Below are positions 37,428 through 45,496 of a DNA stretch of 64,000 bases, in pieces. The stretch is from positions 50,125 through 114,124 of the forward strand of contig JBFWVT010000008.1 of the NCBI GenBank assembly GCA_050246595.1, read 5' to 3'. The first letter of the stretch is position 1, and each line of letters begins with the position of its first letter. The notes under the pieces were generated by a model that did not search any database, was not told the origin of the DNA, and saw only the letters and a program-made list of their open reading frames with translations. The position numbers and the translations under genes were made by a program. The stretch is from DATARH01 sp050246595 (GTDB lineage Bacteria > Pseudomonadota > Alphaproteobacteria > ATCC43930 > CGMCC-115725).

Positions 37428-38405
37428 ATGAAAACCCTGTTCCTCGGCGGTCTGGCCGCCCGCGTCGCGCCGCGCATTCTGGGAAAAATGCGCGAGAGGC
37501 TCGACGACCCGCTCATCCTCGCCGATCTCAACGACACGCAACGCATGATCCCGGCCCTGGCCGAGGCCGAGATCGTCGTCGGTCATATCTGGCGGCCCGA
37601 TTTCCCCGAGGCGCCTCGGCTCAAGCTGTTGCAGGCGGCGACCGCCGGCATCGACATGATCGACACGGAGTCATTGCCGCGCGGGATCACCGTCTGCAAC
37701 GTCTACGGTCACGAGCCGGCGATCGCCGAATACGTGCTGATGACGTGGCTGGCGCTGACGCACCGGCTGCTCGACACGGTGATCGAGTTCCGCGGCGGCT
37801 CCTGGGCGGGGCACCAGCCGGCCGGCGGCAAGCCGCACGGCGAGATATTCAGCAAGACGCTTGGCATTCTCGGCTACGGAAGGATCGGCCGCGAGGTCGC
37901 CTGCCGCGCCGCGAGTTTCGGTTGCACGGTCATCGCCGCCAACCGCAGCCCCGTGACCGAAAAGGGCGACGCCTCGGAAATCTACCCGCTCGCCGAACTC
38001 GACCGGATGCTGCCGCGGGTTGACGCGCTGGTAATCGCGGCCGGTCTCGGGCCGGAGACGCGCGGGATCATCGATGCGCGCCGCCTGTCGCTGATGAAGC
38101 CGGCCGCGTTGCTGATCAATATCGGGCGCGCCGCGATCTTGGACGAGCAAGCGCTATACGAGGCGCTGCGTGATAACAGGCTAGGCGGCGCCGCGCTCGA
38201 TGTCTGGTGGCAGCATTGGAGCCCGGACCATCCGGACCGGCGCGGCTCGCGCCTGCCGTTCCACGAACTGCCGAACGCGTTGATCACGCCGCACTGCTCC
38301 GGGTTTACCGAGGGTACCGCCGACCGCCGCTGGGGCGACCTCGCCGCCAATCTCGACCGCTATCTGCGCGGTGACACGCTGCACAATGTTGTGATGAGGA
38401 CCTGA
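37428..38405 (+). CDS. D-2-hydroxyacid dehydrogenase family protein (copy 2)
   Basis: Protein of 325 residues, paralog of the preceding gene 10 bases upstream. It has LGILGYGRIGREVACRAASF (NAD binding), INIGRAAILDE (Arg), ALDVWWQH and LITPHCSGFTEG (His). The specificity loop near residues 120-140 differs from copy 1 (FRGGSWAGHQPAGGKPHGE), suggesting divergence in substrate. A REP-like repeat follows the stop. Confidence 0.88.
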   Translation: MKTLFLGGLAARVAPRILGKMRERLDDPLILADLNDTQRMIPALAEAEIVVGHIWRPDFPEAPRLKLLQAATAGIDMIDTESLPRGITVCNVYGHEPAIAEYVLMTWLALTHRLLDTVIEFRGGSWAGHQPAGGKPHGEIFSKTLGILGYGRIGREVACRAASFGCTVIAANRSPVTEKGDASEIYPLAELDRMLPRVDALVIAAGLGPETRGIIDARRLSLMKPAALLINIGRAAILDEQALYEALRDNRLGGAALDVWWQHWSPDHPDRRGSRLPFHELPNALITPHCSGFTEGTADRRWGDLAANLDRYLRGDTLHNVVMRT

Positions 38406-38410
38406 TTCGA

Positions 38411-38525
38411 GTGCCATGGCCCGCAGTCCCGTGGGTCTTCAGCCCACGGACTTGATCCGTGGGGCAAGCCGGGACCCATTTGTCCGCTTCCAAGCCGGTT
38501 GAAGCATGGGTTCCGGCTTGCGCTG
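38411..38525. repeat. REP-like interspersed palindromic repeat
   Basis: Contains the inverted pair cgtgggtcttcagcccacgg and gacttgatccgtggggca, then gccgggacccattt matched by an imperfect inverse (atgggttccggc). It is related to the repeats near 19856, 43683 and 56990. It lies directly upstream of the amidase ribosome-binding site. Confidence 0.75.
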
Positions 38526-38554
38526 GAACTTCGATATGAATGTGGGAGGCGATT

Positions 38555-40036
38555 ATGACCGACGACATCGCGTTCCTGCCCGCGACCCGGCTGCTGGAGC
38601 TGTACCGCGCGAAGGAGTTGTCGCCGGTCGCGGTCATGGCGGAAACCCTGGCGCGGCTCGAACGGTACGAGGGCGCGCTGAACGCTTTCGTCCTTTATGA
38701 CCCCGACAGCGCGATGGCGGCGGCGCGCGAGTCCGAGGCGCGCTGGCAACGGGGCGCGCCGAAAGGGCCGCTCGACGGCGTGCCGGTCGCGCTGAAGGAC
38801 ACGCTGCTGACGACAGGCTGGCCGCGTCGGGTCGGCTCGCGCACGATCGACCCGAACCAGGAATGGCGCGAGGACTCGCCCGCCGTCGCGCGGCTGCGCG
38901 ATTCCGGCGCGCTGTTTTTCGGCAAGACCACCACCCCGGAATTCGGCTGGAAGGCGATGACCGACTCGCCGCTCACCGGCGTCACGCGCAACCCGTGGGA
39001 CCTCGCGCGCACCCCCGGCGGCAGCAGCGGCGGCAGCGCTGCGGCGGTGCTGGCCGGGATCTGCCCGCTGGCAGTCGGCAGCGACGCCGGCGGCTCGATC
39101 CGCATCCCGGCCTCATTCTGCGGCATCTTCGGTTTGAAGCCGACCTTCGGCCGGGTTGCGTTTTATCCACCCTCGGCCTTTGGCGATGTGACGCATGTCG
39201 GGCCGATGACCCGAACTGTCGCCGACGCCGCGCTGATGCTTGACGCAGTCAAGGGGCCGGACCCGCGCGACTGGCACAGCCTGCCCGATGACGGTCTCGC
39301 CTACCGAGACCGTCTCGGCGACCTCTCGCTGAAAGGCAAACGGGTCGCGTTGTCGCCGACCCTGGGCTACGCGGAGCCCGCCTCCGAAGTGCGCGAGGCC
39401 GTCGAGCGCGCTGCTGCCGTGTTCGCCGATCTCGGCGCGGCTGTCGAGCCGGCCGACCCGTTCACCGAGTCGCCGCGGGCGATTTTCGAGCCGCTGGCTC
39501 TGGCCGGGTTCTGGGCATTGCTGCGGGCGCAGACACCGGAGCAAGCGGCGCTGATGGACCCCGGCCTCGTCGCCGAATGCCGCCGCGGCGAGGCGGTCAC
39601 TCAGGAGCAATATGTCGAAGCGGTCATGAAGCGCGCCATGCTCGGCGCCCAGTTGCGCCAGTTCTTCGACCGCTACGACCTGCTGCTGTCGCCGGTGATG
39701 GCGACGATTGCTCCCTACGCCGACCCGCGCGACGACGGACTGCCAAACCCGAAAACTTATTCGTGGGATTGGATACCCTATACCTACGCCTTCAACCTGA
39801 CATGGAATCCCTCAGCCTCGATCTCCTGCGGCTTTTCCCAGGGGCTGCCGATCGGGCTGATGGTCACCGGCCCGCTCTATAACGATCTCGCGGTATTGCA
39901 AGCCTGCGCCGCCTACGAGGCCGCCGCCGGGGCGTCCTGGCCGAGCGCCGACCTGACCGCCGGCCTTGCGCGGGCTGAAGGCGCACCGAACCCCGCGCTG
40001 CGGGCGAAAATCCGCCCGGTTTCCGCGCCGTCATAA
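38555..40036 (+). CDS. Amidase signature family hydrolase
   Basis: Protein of about 493 residues with the Ser-cisSer-Lys catalytic set: Lys in PVALKDTLLTTG, cis-Ser in RTPGGSSGGSAAAVLAG, and nucleophile Ser in GSDAGGSIRIPASFCGIFG. The C-terminal part (LTWNPSASISCGFSQGLPIG) is typical. It resembles GatA but stands apart from gatB/gatC and is more likely a free amidase; the substrate is unknown. The ATG at 38555 has GGGAGG six bases upstream; another ATG at 38540 is less likely. Confidence 0.92.
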   Translation: MTDDIAFLPATRLLELYRAKELSPVAVMAETLARLERYEGALNAFVLYDPDSAMAAARESEARWQRGAPKGPLDGVPVALKDTLLTTGWPRRVGSRTIDPNQEWREDSPAVARLRDSGALFFGKTTTPEFGWKAMTDSPLTGVTRNPWDLARTPGGSSGGSAAAVLAGICPLAVGSDAGGSIRIPASFCGIFGLKPTFGRVAFYPPSAFGDVTHVGPMTRTVADAALMLDAVKGPDPRDWHSLPDDGLAYRDRLGDLSLKGKRVALSPTLGYAEPASEVREAVERAAAVFADLGAAVEPADPFTESPRAIFEPLALAGFWALLRAQTPEQAALMDPGLVAECRRGEAVTQEQYVEAVMKRAMLGAQLRQFFDRYDLLLSPVMATIAPYADPRDDGLPNPKTYSWDWIPYTYAFNLTWNPSASISCGFSQGLPIGLMVTGPLYNDLAVLQACAAYEAAAGASWPSADLTAGLARAEGAPNPALRAKIRPVSAPS

Positions 40037-40086
40037 ACCCGCGTTATGATCGGTCCCCTTCAACCGACCAGCAACGGAGCACAATC

Positions 40087-40713
40087 ATGCCAGGAATGGA
40101 GCTGTACACCGCCGGCACCGGCAACGGACAGCGCGCCGCGATCGCGGTCAACGAATGCGGCGTCGCCTGCACGATCCATGTGCTCAATCTCGGTCAGGGC
40201 GACCAGAAAAAGCCGGATTACCTCAAGCTCAACCCGACCGGCCGCATCCCGACCCTGATCGACCCAGACGGACCCGGCGGCCAGCCGATCACGGTCATCC
40301 AATCCTGGGCGATCCTGATGTATCTGTGCGAAAAGACCGGCAAATTCCTGCCCCAGGACCCGGCGGCGCGGGTCCGCGTCTTTCAGTGGCTGGCTGAGGG
40401 CGCCGCCGATTACGCATCGGTCAATCAGACGATCTTTTTCCTGAGCGCCCGCATGCCCGAAAAGGTGCCGGATTCGGCAACCAAGTTCTACGAGGACCGT
40501 TTTGTCAATCTGTGGCGCTTTGCCGACGACCAGCTCGCCCGGACGCAATACCTGGCCGGCGACGAGATCACCGCCGCCGATCTCGCGATCTATCCGGTCT
40601 ATGCCGGCCGCAAGGCATTGCCCGACAATGCCGGTCTCGGGAACCTGCAAGCCTGGGGCGACCGGGTCGGCACGCGCCCCGGCGTGCAGAAGGGCATGAA
40701 GCTCGAAATCTGA
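40087..40713 (+). CDS. Glutathione S-transferase family protein
   Basis: Protein of 208 residues with a thioredoxin-like N-terminal domain (ELYTAGTGNGQRAAIAVNEC; LNPTGRIPTLIDPDG; the substrate-binding VIQSWAILMYLCEKTG) and an all-helical C-terminal domain with DEITAADLAIYPVYA. It resembles the YghU/Ure2-like subgroup. Likely role is conjugation or disulfide reductase activity. The start has GGAG upstream. It stands between the amidase and hemB genes. Confidence 0.88.
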   Translation: MPGMELYTAGTGNGQRAAIAVNECGVACTIHVLNLGQGDQKKPDYLKLNPTGRIPTLIDPDGPGGQPITVIQSWAILMYLCEKTGKFLPQDPAARVRVFQWLAEGAADYASVNQTIFFLSARMPEKVPDSATKFYEDRFVNLWRFADDQLARTQYLAGDEITAADLAIYPVYAGRKALPDNAGLGNLQAWGDRVGTRPGVQKGMKLEI

Positions 40714-40816
40714 GACGCCGCGTCGGCCGGACTGTGTTCGGGGTAACGGGTCGCATTGCAACCGGTCTCGGCCGGGACTATTTCCGCGCCATCGTTCCCT
40801 GTTTCGGGACCCGCCC

Positions 40817-41830
40817 GTGAGCCAATCGTTTCTGCCGCCGCTCGCGCCGTATCCGACCACCCGTCTGCGCCGCAACCGCCGCGATCCGTGGTCGCGCAAG
40901 CTCGTCGCCGAGAGCGTGCTGACCGCGGGAGACCTGATCTGGCCGGTTTTTGTGCATGACGAGGACGCGCGCGCACCGGTGCCGTCGATGCCGGACGCGT
41001 TCCGGCTGTCGATCCCGGCGCTCGTCGATGCCGCCGGCGAAGCCGCCGCATCAGGCATTCCGACCGTCGCCGTATTTCCCGCGGTCGATCCGGCGCTGAA
41101 GGACCCCGAAGGGCGCGAAGCGGTCAACCCCGAGAACCTCGTGTGCCGCGCGGTCGCCGCGCTGAAACGGGCCTTGCCCGGTCTCGGCGTCTTGTGCGAC
41201 GTGGCGCTCGACCCGTTCACCTCGCACGGTCATGACGGCGTGATCCGCGACGGCTACGTCGCGAACGACGAAACGGTGGAGATCCTGTGCCGGCAGGCGA
41301 TCGTGCAGGCCGAGGCCGGGTGCGACATCATCGCGCCGTCGGACATGATGGACGGGCGGGTCGGCGCGGTGCGCCGCGCCCTCGACGCGGCCGGACATGA
41401 CCGCGTCAGGATCATGTCCTACGCGGCGAAATACGCGTCGTGCTTTTACGGGCCCTTTCGCGACGCGATCGGCTCAGCGACCGCGCTCGGCGCCGCCGAC
41501 AAGCGCACCTATCAGATGGACCCGGCCAATGGCGACGAGGCGCTGCGCGAGGTCGCTCTCGATCTCGCCGAGGGCGCCGACATGGTGATGGTCAAACCCG
41601 GCATGCCCTATCTCGACGTCATCAGGCGGATCAAGGAGGCGTTCCGCGTCCCGACCTTCGCCTATCAGGTATCCGGGGAATATTCGATGATCCGCGCCGC
41701 CGCCGACAATGGCTGGCTCGACGGCGAGCGGGCAATGCTCGAAAGCCTGCTGTGTTTCAAGCGCGCCGGTGCCGACGGCATCCTGACCTATTTTGCGGTT
41801 GATGCCGCGCGGCGGCTGAAGACGGGATAG
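40817..41830 (+). CDS. hemB: Delta-aminolevulinic acid dehydratase (porphobilinogen synthase)
   Basis: Cytosolic enzyme of 337 residues condensing two 5-aminolevulinates. Schiff-base lysines are in SYAAKYASCFYGPFRDA and MVKPGMPYLD. The metal region LCDVALDPFTSHGHDG lacks the three-cysteine zinc site and has the Asp-rich Mg-dependent form usual in alphaproteobacteria. The GTG start at 40817 matches the family N-terminus with the RLRRNRRDPWSRKLV block. It is the first step of tetrapyrrole assembly after ALA. Confidence 0.97.
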   Translation: MSQSFLPPLAPYPTTRLRRNRRDPWSRKLVAESVLTAGDLIWPVFVHDEDARAPVPSMPDAFRLSIPALVDAAGEAAASGIPTVAVFPAVDPALKDPEGREAVNPENLVCRAVAALKRALPGLGVLCDVALDPFTSHGHDGVIRDGYVANDETVEILCRQAIVQAEAGCDIIAPSDMMDGRVGAVRRALDAAGHDRVRIMSYAAKYASCFYGPFRDAIGSATALGAADKRTYQMDPANGDEALREVALDLAEGADMVMVKPGMPYLDVIRRIKEAFRVPTFAYQVSGEYSMIRAAADNGWLDGERAMLESLLCFKRAGADGILTYFAVDAARRLKTG

Positions 41831-41834
41831 CGCC

Positions 41835-43649
41835 TTATGCCAGACGCGAGGGCGAGATGACGCCGAGGGGACGGCTTTCGGGTCCGGAAGGCCGATCGGC
41901 TTGCGTCCTGCTCCCGGACGACCGCAACGGCTGGCCGAGCCCAATCACCTTGCCAAACAGTTCTGCCGGTCTGAGCAGATAGTCGTAGTTCCCGATTCCG
42001 AGCAGCGTCGCTATCGCGGCTGCGAACACGATATCGCGGCGCAGCAGCCATCCCGGAAACGCGAATGGCCGCAAACTTTGCCGCAGCATCCGCCGCGCCA
42101 GCCGCTTGGCATCGGGTGGCACGCCGCTCTTGCGAGTCCATTGGTAGTCGAGGTCTGCCGGCACCGGGATCGGACAGGGCAAATGGCCTGGGTAGGCTTG
42201 CCACGGGGTCGAATAGACAGGCGGCTGAAACAGGTGCAGAAAATCCATATAAATCCGGTGGCCGATAAACAGATCGATTTCGGCGGCGGCGATGAGGCTG
42301 AGAAACTCCATATCGAAGAACGGCATCAGCATCTCGGCCCGGACCAGATCGGCATTGGCCTGCAAACCTTCGAGTTTGCGCCGTTGATCGTTGAATATCA
42401 AAAATAGAAACGGCACACGGCCCGGATCGGCCGGTATCGAGCGGGCCATCTCGTCGCGATAGAGCTGCTGCACCCGAGCTTCGAGCTCGTCCGACCATCG
42501 CTGGCGCATGACCCGACGCCAAGAGCTCTCCCAGAGATTATATTTTGCGAATTCCCGAAAGAATGCAGTGCCGCCGTTACGCGCGAGATCGACAATCTCC
42601 TGGGTCAGATGCACGTGGCCGAAGCACACGCTGCCGCCTTCGCCGTTCCAGATCACACCCGGACGCTCCAGCGGCGCGGCAGGAACGGCTTCACGCCGGA
42701 AGGCGGCCGCGGCATTGCGCGCCAGCCTCCACCACTGCCCGTCCCATGAGGGATCTATATCGAGCTCGATAGAGGGCGTTCCGAGCGCCTCGGCGAAGCC
42801 CCGGCCGAGTACGCGATCCTGACTGCGCTTGTCGCCGAAAATGACGGTCCGGGTGGCAATCCCTTTATCGACCAGGGCGGCCACGATCGTGCGCGAATCA
42901 AGACCGCCGCTCAGAAAGGATTGTGCAGTCCGATCCGATTTAAGACGCAACGTGACTGCCCTGAGAAATTCATCATACAGCCGCTGCGCCAGGCCATTCG
43001 AGGAAACCGGTTGTAATGTGTCCCAGCGCCAGTAGCAGAAGCGCCGGACAGAGTTGCCGTCGATAATTGCGGCTTCACCGGGCAGCAGCCGTTTGACTTC
43101 GAGAAACGAGGTTCTGTCGCCGAGCGGCACGCCATAGGTGCATTGCTCGGCGACCGCTTGGAGATCAGGCGTTTTATGGACGCGATGCAGGGCCTCGATG
43201 ATGCGGAAGGCGGTCGCGAACAGGACAAATTCATCGGTCACCAGCAGATAGAGGCCGCGCAGCCCCAGGCGATCGGTGACAATCGTAAGCCGGCTCTGCG
43301 CCGGTGCGTAACTTGCCGCAGTAAACACGCCGCGTGTTCTGGCCGCCAGACGCCACTCCCCCGCCTTCCAATCGGCATGCAGCCGGATCAAATCCCGATA
43401 ACGGTCGCCGTCGCCGTCGCCGAGCAGCGGTTCGCCGGTCAGCATCGCGACCGACCCGTCGCCGTCGCGGTAAAAACCCGATGCGCCGAATGCGCCGATA
43501 TCGATCTTGGCGAGCCACAGGCGCTCGTCGGCAAATTCTACAACCTTGTCGCCCGGATGCCGTGAAAGCAGCGATCTGATGTCGGCGCAGATCTCAGGCG
43601 ACGGTTTAACGCCGCCGCGCCGGCTGAAAAGCCCCGCCATGATAGTCAT
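41835..43649 (-). CDS. Asparagine synthetase-like protein lacking the glutaminase cysteine
   Basis: Protein of 604 residues (601 if the second ATG is used). An N-terminal Ntn-type glutamine amidotransferase-like domain (residues about 1-200; LTIVTDRLGLRGLYLLVTDE) is followed by an ATP-pyrophosphatase domain with FLSGGLDSRTIVAALVDKG (P-loop SGGLDS at 247-252). The usual MCGI start is replaced by MAGLFSRRGG, so the nucleophile Cys is missing and glutamine hydrolysis is not expected. Such proteins use ammonia or act as amide- or lactam-forming synthetases (beta-lactam synthetase, lasso cyclase). No precursor peptide or protease gene is next to it. It appears less GC-rich than its surroundings and borders two MITE-like elements, suggesting acquisition. 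Confidence 0.82.
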   Translation of the reverse strand: MTIMAGLFSRRGGVKPSPEICADIRSLLSRHPGDKVVEFADERLWLAKIDIGAFGASGFYRDGDGSVAMLTGEPLLGDGDGDRYRDLIRLHADWKAGEWRLAARTRGVFTAASYAPAQSRLTIVTDRLGLRGLYLLVTDEFVLFATAFRIIEALHRVHKTPDLQAVAEQCTYGVPLGDRTSFLEVKRLLPGEAAIIDGNSVRRFCYWRWDTLQPVSSNGLAQRLYDEFLRAVTLRLKSDRTAQSFLSGGLDSRTIVAALVDKGIATRTVIFGDKRSQDRVLGRGFAEALGTPSIELDIDPSWDGQWWRLARNAAAAFRREAVPAAPLERPGVIWNGEGGSVCFGHVHLTQEIVDLARNGGTAFFREFAKYNLWESSWRRVMRQRWSDELEARVQQLYRDEMARSIPADPGRVPFLFLIFNDQRRKLEGLQANADLVRAEMLMPFFDMEFLSLIAAAEIDLFIGHRIYMDFLHLFQPPVYSTPWQAYPGHLPCPIPVPADLDYQWTRKSGVPPDAKRLARRMLRQSLRPFAFPGWLLRRDIVFAAAIATLLGIGNYDYLLRPAELFGKVIGLGQPLRSSGSRTQADRPSGPESRPLGVISPSRLA

Positions 43650-43682
43650 TATCTGCCGTGTCTCGCTCTGTCCCGAACAGTC

Positions 43683-43905
43683 GGTAGTGTCTCAGGTTGA
43701 TTGTAACATCGTCATTCCGGGGCGCGGGCGTAGCGCGCGTCCTCGAATGCCTTGAAAAAGCCGGTGTTCCCGGATTCCGGGCTCCGCCCGGAGCCTGTCC
43801 CCGGATCAAGTCCGGGGCAGGCTCTCGGGCCGGCCGCAGACCGGACCCGTGGGGGCGGTCCCGGAATGACAGTACCCTCTATTCCCTTCGAACTGAGACA
43901 CTACC
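43683..43905. mobile_element. MITE-like element 1 with 13-bp terminal inverted repeats
   Basis: Perfect 13-bp terminal inverted repeats GGTAGTGTCTCAG (43683-43695) and CTGAGACACTACC (43893-43905) enclose a palindromic core with gtcattccgg / ccggaatgac arms and the cassette shared with other repeats (tcgggccggcc, gaccggacccgtggg). There is no transposase. No target duplication is evident. Confidence 0.75.
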
Positions 43906-43942
43906 ACACGGTTCGTCCGAAGGACCGCTGCAATCCGGCGCC

Positions 43943-44128
43943 GGTAGTGTCTCAGTTCGAATTGCAACCTTGTCATTCCGGGGCGCGGGCGCAGCCCGCG
44001 AGCCCGGAATCCATCAACACAGGCCCCTGAAGTCCTTGGAGAGGTCGAGGTTCATGGATTCCGGGTTCCGCCCTGCGGACGGCCCCGGAATGACAGTGCC
44101 GCTGTTACATTCAGACTGAGACATTACC
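43943..44128. mobile_element. MITE-like element 2 with 8-bp target-site duplication
   Basis: Terminal repeats GGTAGTGTCTCAG and CTGAGACATTACC (one mismatch) enclose gtcattccggggc ... ccccggaatgac. The element is flanked by the direct repeat CCGGCGCC at 43935-43942 and 44129-44136. The 186-bp element has no coding capacity and would need a transposase supplied in trans. Confidence 0.82.
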
Positions 44129-44428
44129 CCGGCGCCTGATCACACCGCCGGAGCGCCAAATCACAATCGGATGTTGCGTATACATGTTTGTTTCGCGCGT
44201 TGCGATTATAATCGGCAGAAATAAATGCAGTCTTAACGTAGAGCCGCGAGAAAGAGGAAGGACCGTATCCGGTGCGGCGGGGCCGCCGCACCGGTGGCAG
44301 GCATAATGTCTGTCAACCGGGGACATGCCGTCGCCAGCGAAACAGCGGCGGTTGCGGCTGTAGAGGCCGCTCTGCGAAGATTAATGTGCGTCCGGGCGGA
44401 GCCGCTCGCGGCCCCGCCCGGCGCGAAG
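44129..44428. other. Intergenic stretch after MITE 2
   Basis: About 300 bases, noticeably AT-richer around 44160-44250, with no gene seen. Near 44394-44419 a GC-rich inverted repeat (gggcggagccg / cggccccgccc) follows the peroxiredoxin stop and may act as its terminator, though no T run follows on the minus strand. Confidence 0.4.
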
Positions 44429-45091
44429 TTACCCCTGCGGCTGCGGTACGTAGCGCAGATACGGCTTCGGCGCGCGGAAGCCGCCCGGATAGCGCTTCTG
44501 CGCCTCCTCGTTCGACACCGCCGGCGCGATGATGACATCGTCGCCCGGTTTCCAGTTGACCGGGGTCGCGATCTGGTGCTTGGCGGTCAGCTGCACCGAG
44601 TCGAGAATCCGCAGCACCTCGTCGAAATTGCGCCCGGTGCTCATCGGATAGGTCAGCATCGCCTTGATCTTCTTGTCCGGGCCGATCACGAAGACCGAGC
44701 GGACCGTGGCGTTGTCGGCGGCGGTGCGGCCATGCGAGGTGGTCCCGGCGCCGGCCGGCAGCATGTCGTAGAGCGTCGCGATCTTGAGTTCGGGATCGCC
44801 GATCAGCGGATAGGTGACGCTGTGTCCCGAGGTTTCCTCGATGTCCTTCGACCAGCGCGAATGATCGGTCACCGGATCGACGCTGAGGCCGAGGATCTTG
44901 CAGTTGCGCTTCTGAAATTCCGGGTTCAGCCCGGCCATGTAGCCGAGTTCGGTCGTGCAGACCGGGGTGAAATCCTTTGGATGCGAGAACAGCACCGCCC
45001 AGCCATTGCCGATCCAGTCGTGAAAATTGATCGTCCCCTGGGTCGTCTCCGCCGTGAAATTCGGCGCCTCGTCGTTGATGCGCAGCGACAT
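44429..45091 (-). CDS. Peroxiredoxin (1-Cys / Prx6 type)
   Basis: Cytosolic thiol peroxidase of 220 residues. The peroxidatic Cys is in FSHPKDFTPVCTTELG, and the Prx6-type C-terminal domain follows (MLTYPMSTGRNFDEVLRILD, TPVNWKPGDDVIIAP). It reduces hydrogen peroxide and organic peroxides. The start at 45091 has GGGAG upstream. It seems monocistronic, between the MITE island and the LuxR remnant. Confidence 0.95.
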   Translation of the reverse strand: MSLRINDEAPNFTAETTQGTINFHDWIGNGWAVLFSHPKDFTPVCTTELGYMAGLNPEFQKRNCKILGLSVDPVTDHSRWSKDIEETSGHSVTYPLIGDPELKIATLYDMLPAGAGTTSHGRTAADNATVRSVFVIGPDKKIKAMLTYPMSTGRNFDEVLRILDSVQLTAKHQIATPVNWKPGDDVIIAPAVSNEEAQKRYPGGFRAPKPYLRYVPQPQG

Positions 45092-45257
45092 GGTCGATCT
45101 CCCGTCCAATTTGGAAATTGCCCCTGGGCGGGCGGCGCCGGCACACAGCGGCGTCCGCCTCTCCGGGATGCTAGCAGAAAGGCGCCGGGATCGCAGCTCA
45201 AACTGAGCCTGCGGCCATGGACCGCTGCGGCGTCGCGCACTCGCGGTGGAATTACCG

Positions 45258-45451
45258 CAATGATTACGCGCCCCTGTCTTTCCCAGGATGTTCCGAATGT
45301 GGGCGCGAATGGTGTGAACCGAAACCTCCCGTTCGGCGGCGATTTTCTCCGCGGTTCGCCCTTCGACGAGATCCTGGATTAAAGCCCCCTCGGCGCGCGC
45401 AAGGCCGAAATAGGCGCTCAGTTCCGCAACTTTTATGATGGTAAGACCGGA
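45258..45451 (-). pseudogene. LuxR-type HTH remnant
   Basis: On the minus strand the frame reads FGLARAEGALIQDLVEGRTA, EKIAAEREVSVHTIRAHIRN and ILGKTGAR, the GerE/LuxR DNA-binding domain. The frame closes upstream at a stop (45452) with no start codon and no sensor domain, and the C-terminal end departs from the family after KTGAR. It is therefore a decayed fragment next to the gcvPB end. Confidence 0.75.
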
Positions 45452-45496
45452 TCAGGCCCCTGCTAAAAACCGAACCGGTCTTTGGCCGATCTGCGC

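Noticed and set aside
41835..43649. Lasso-peptide or beta-lactam biosynthetic cluster
   Set aside because: No precursor peptide, B-protein protease or tailoring gene is recognisable around the synthetase-like gene.
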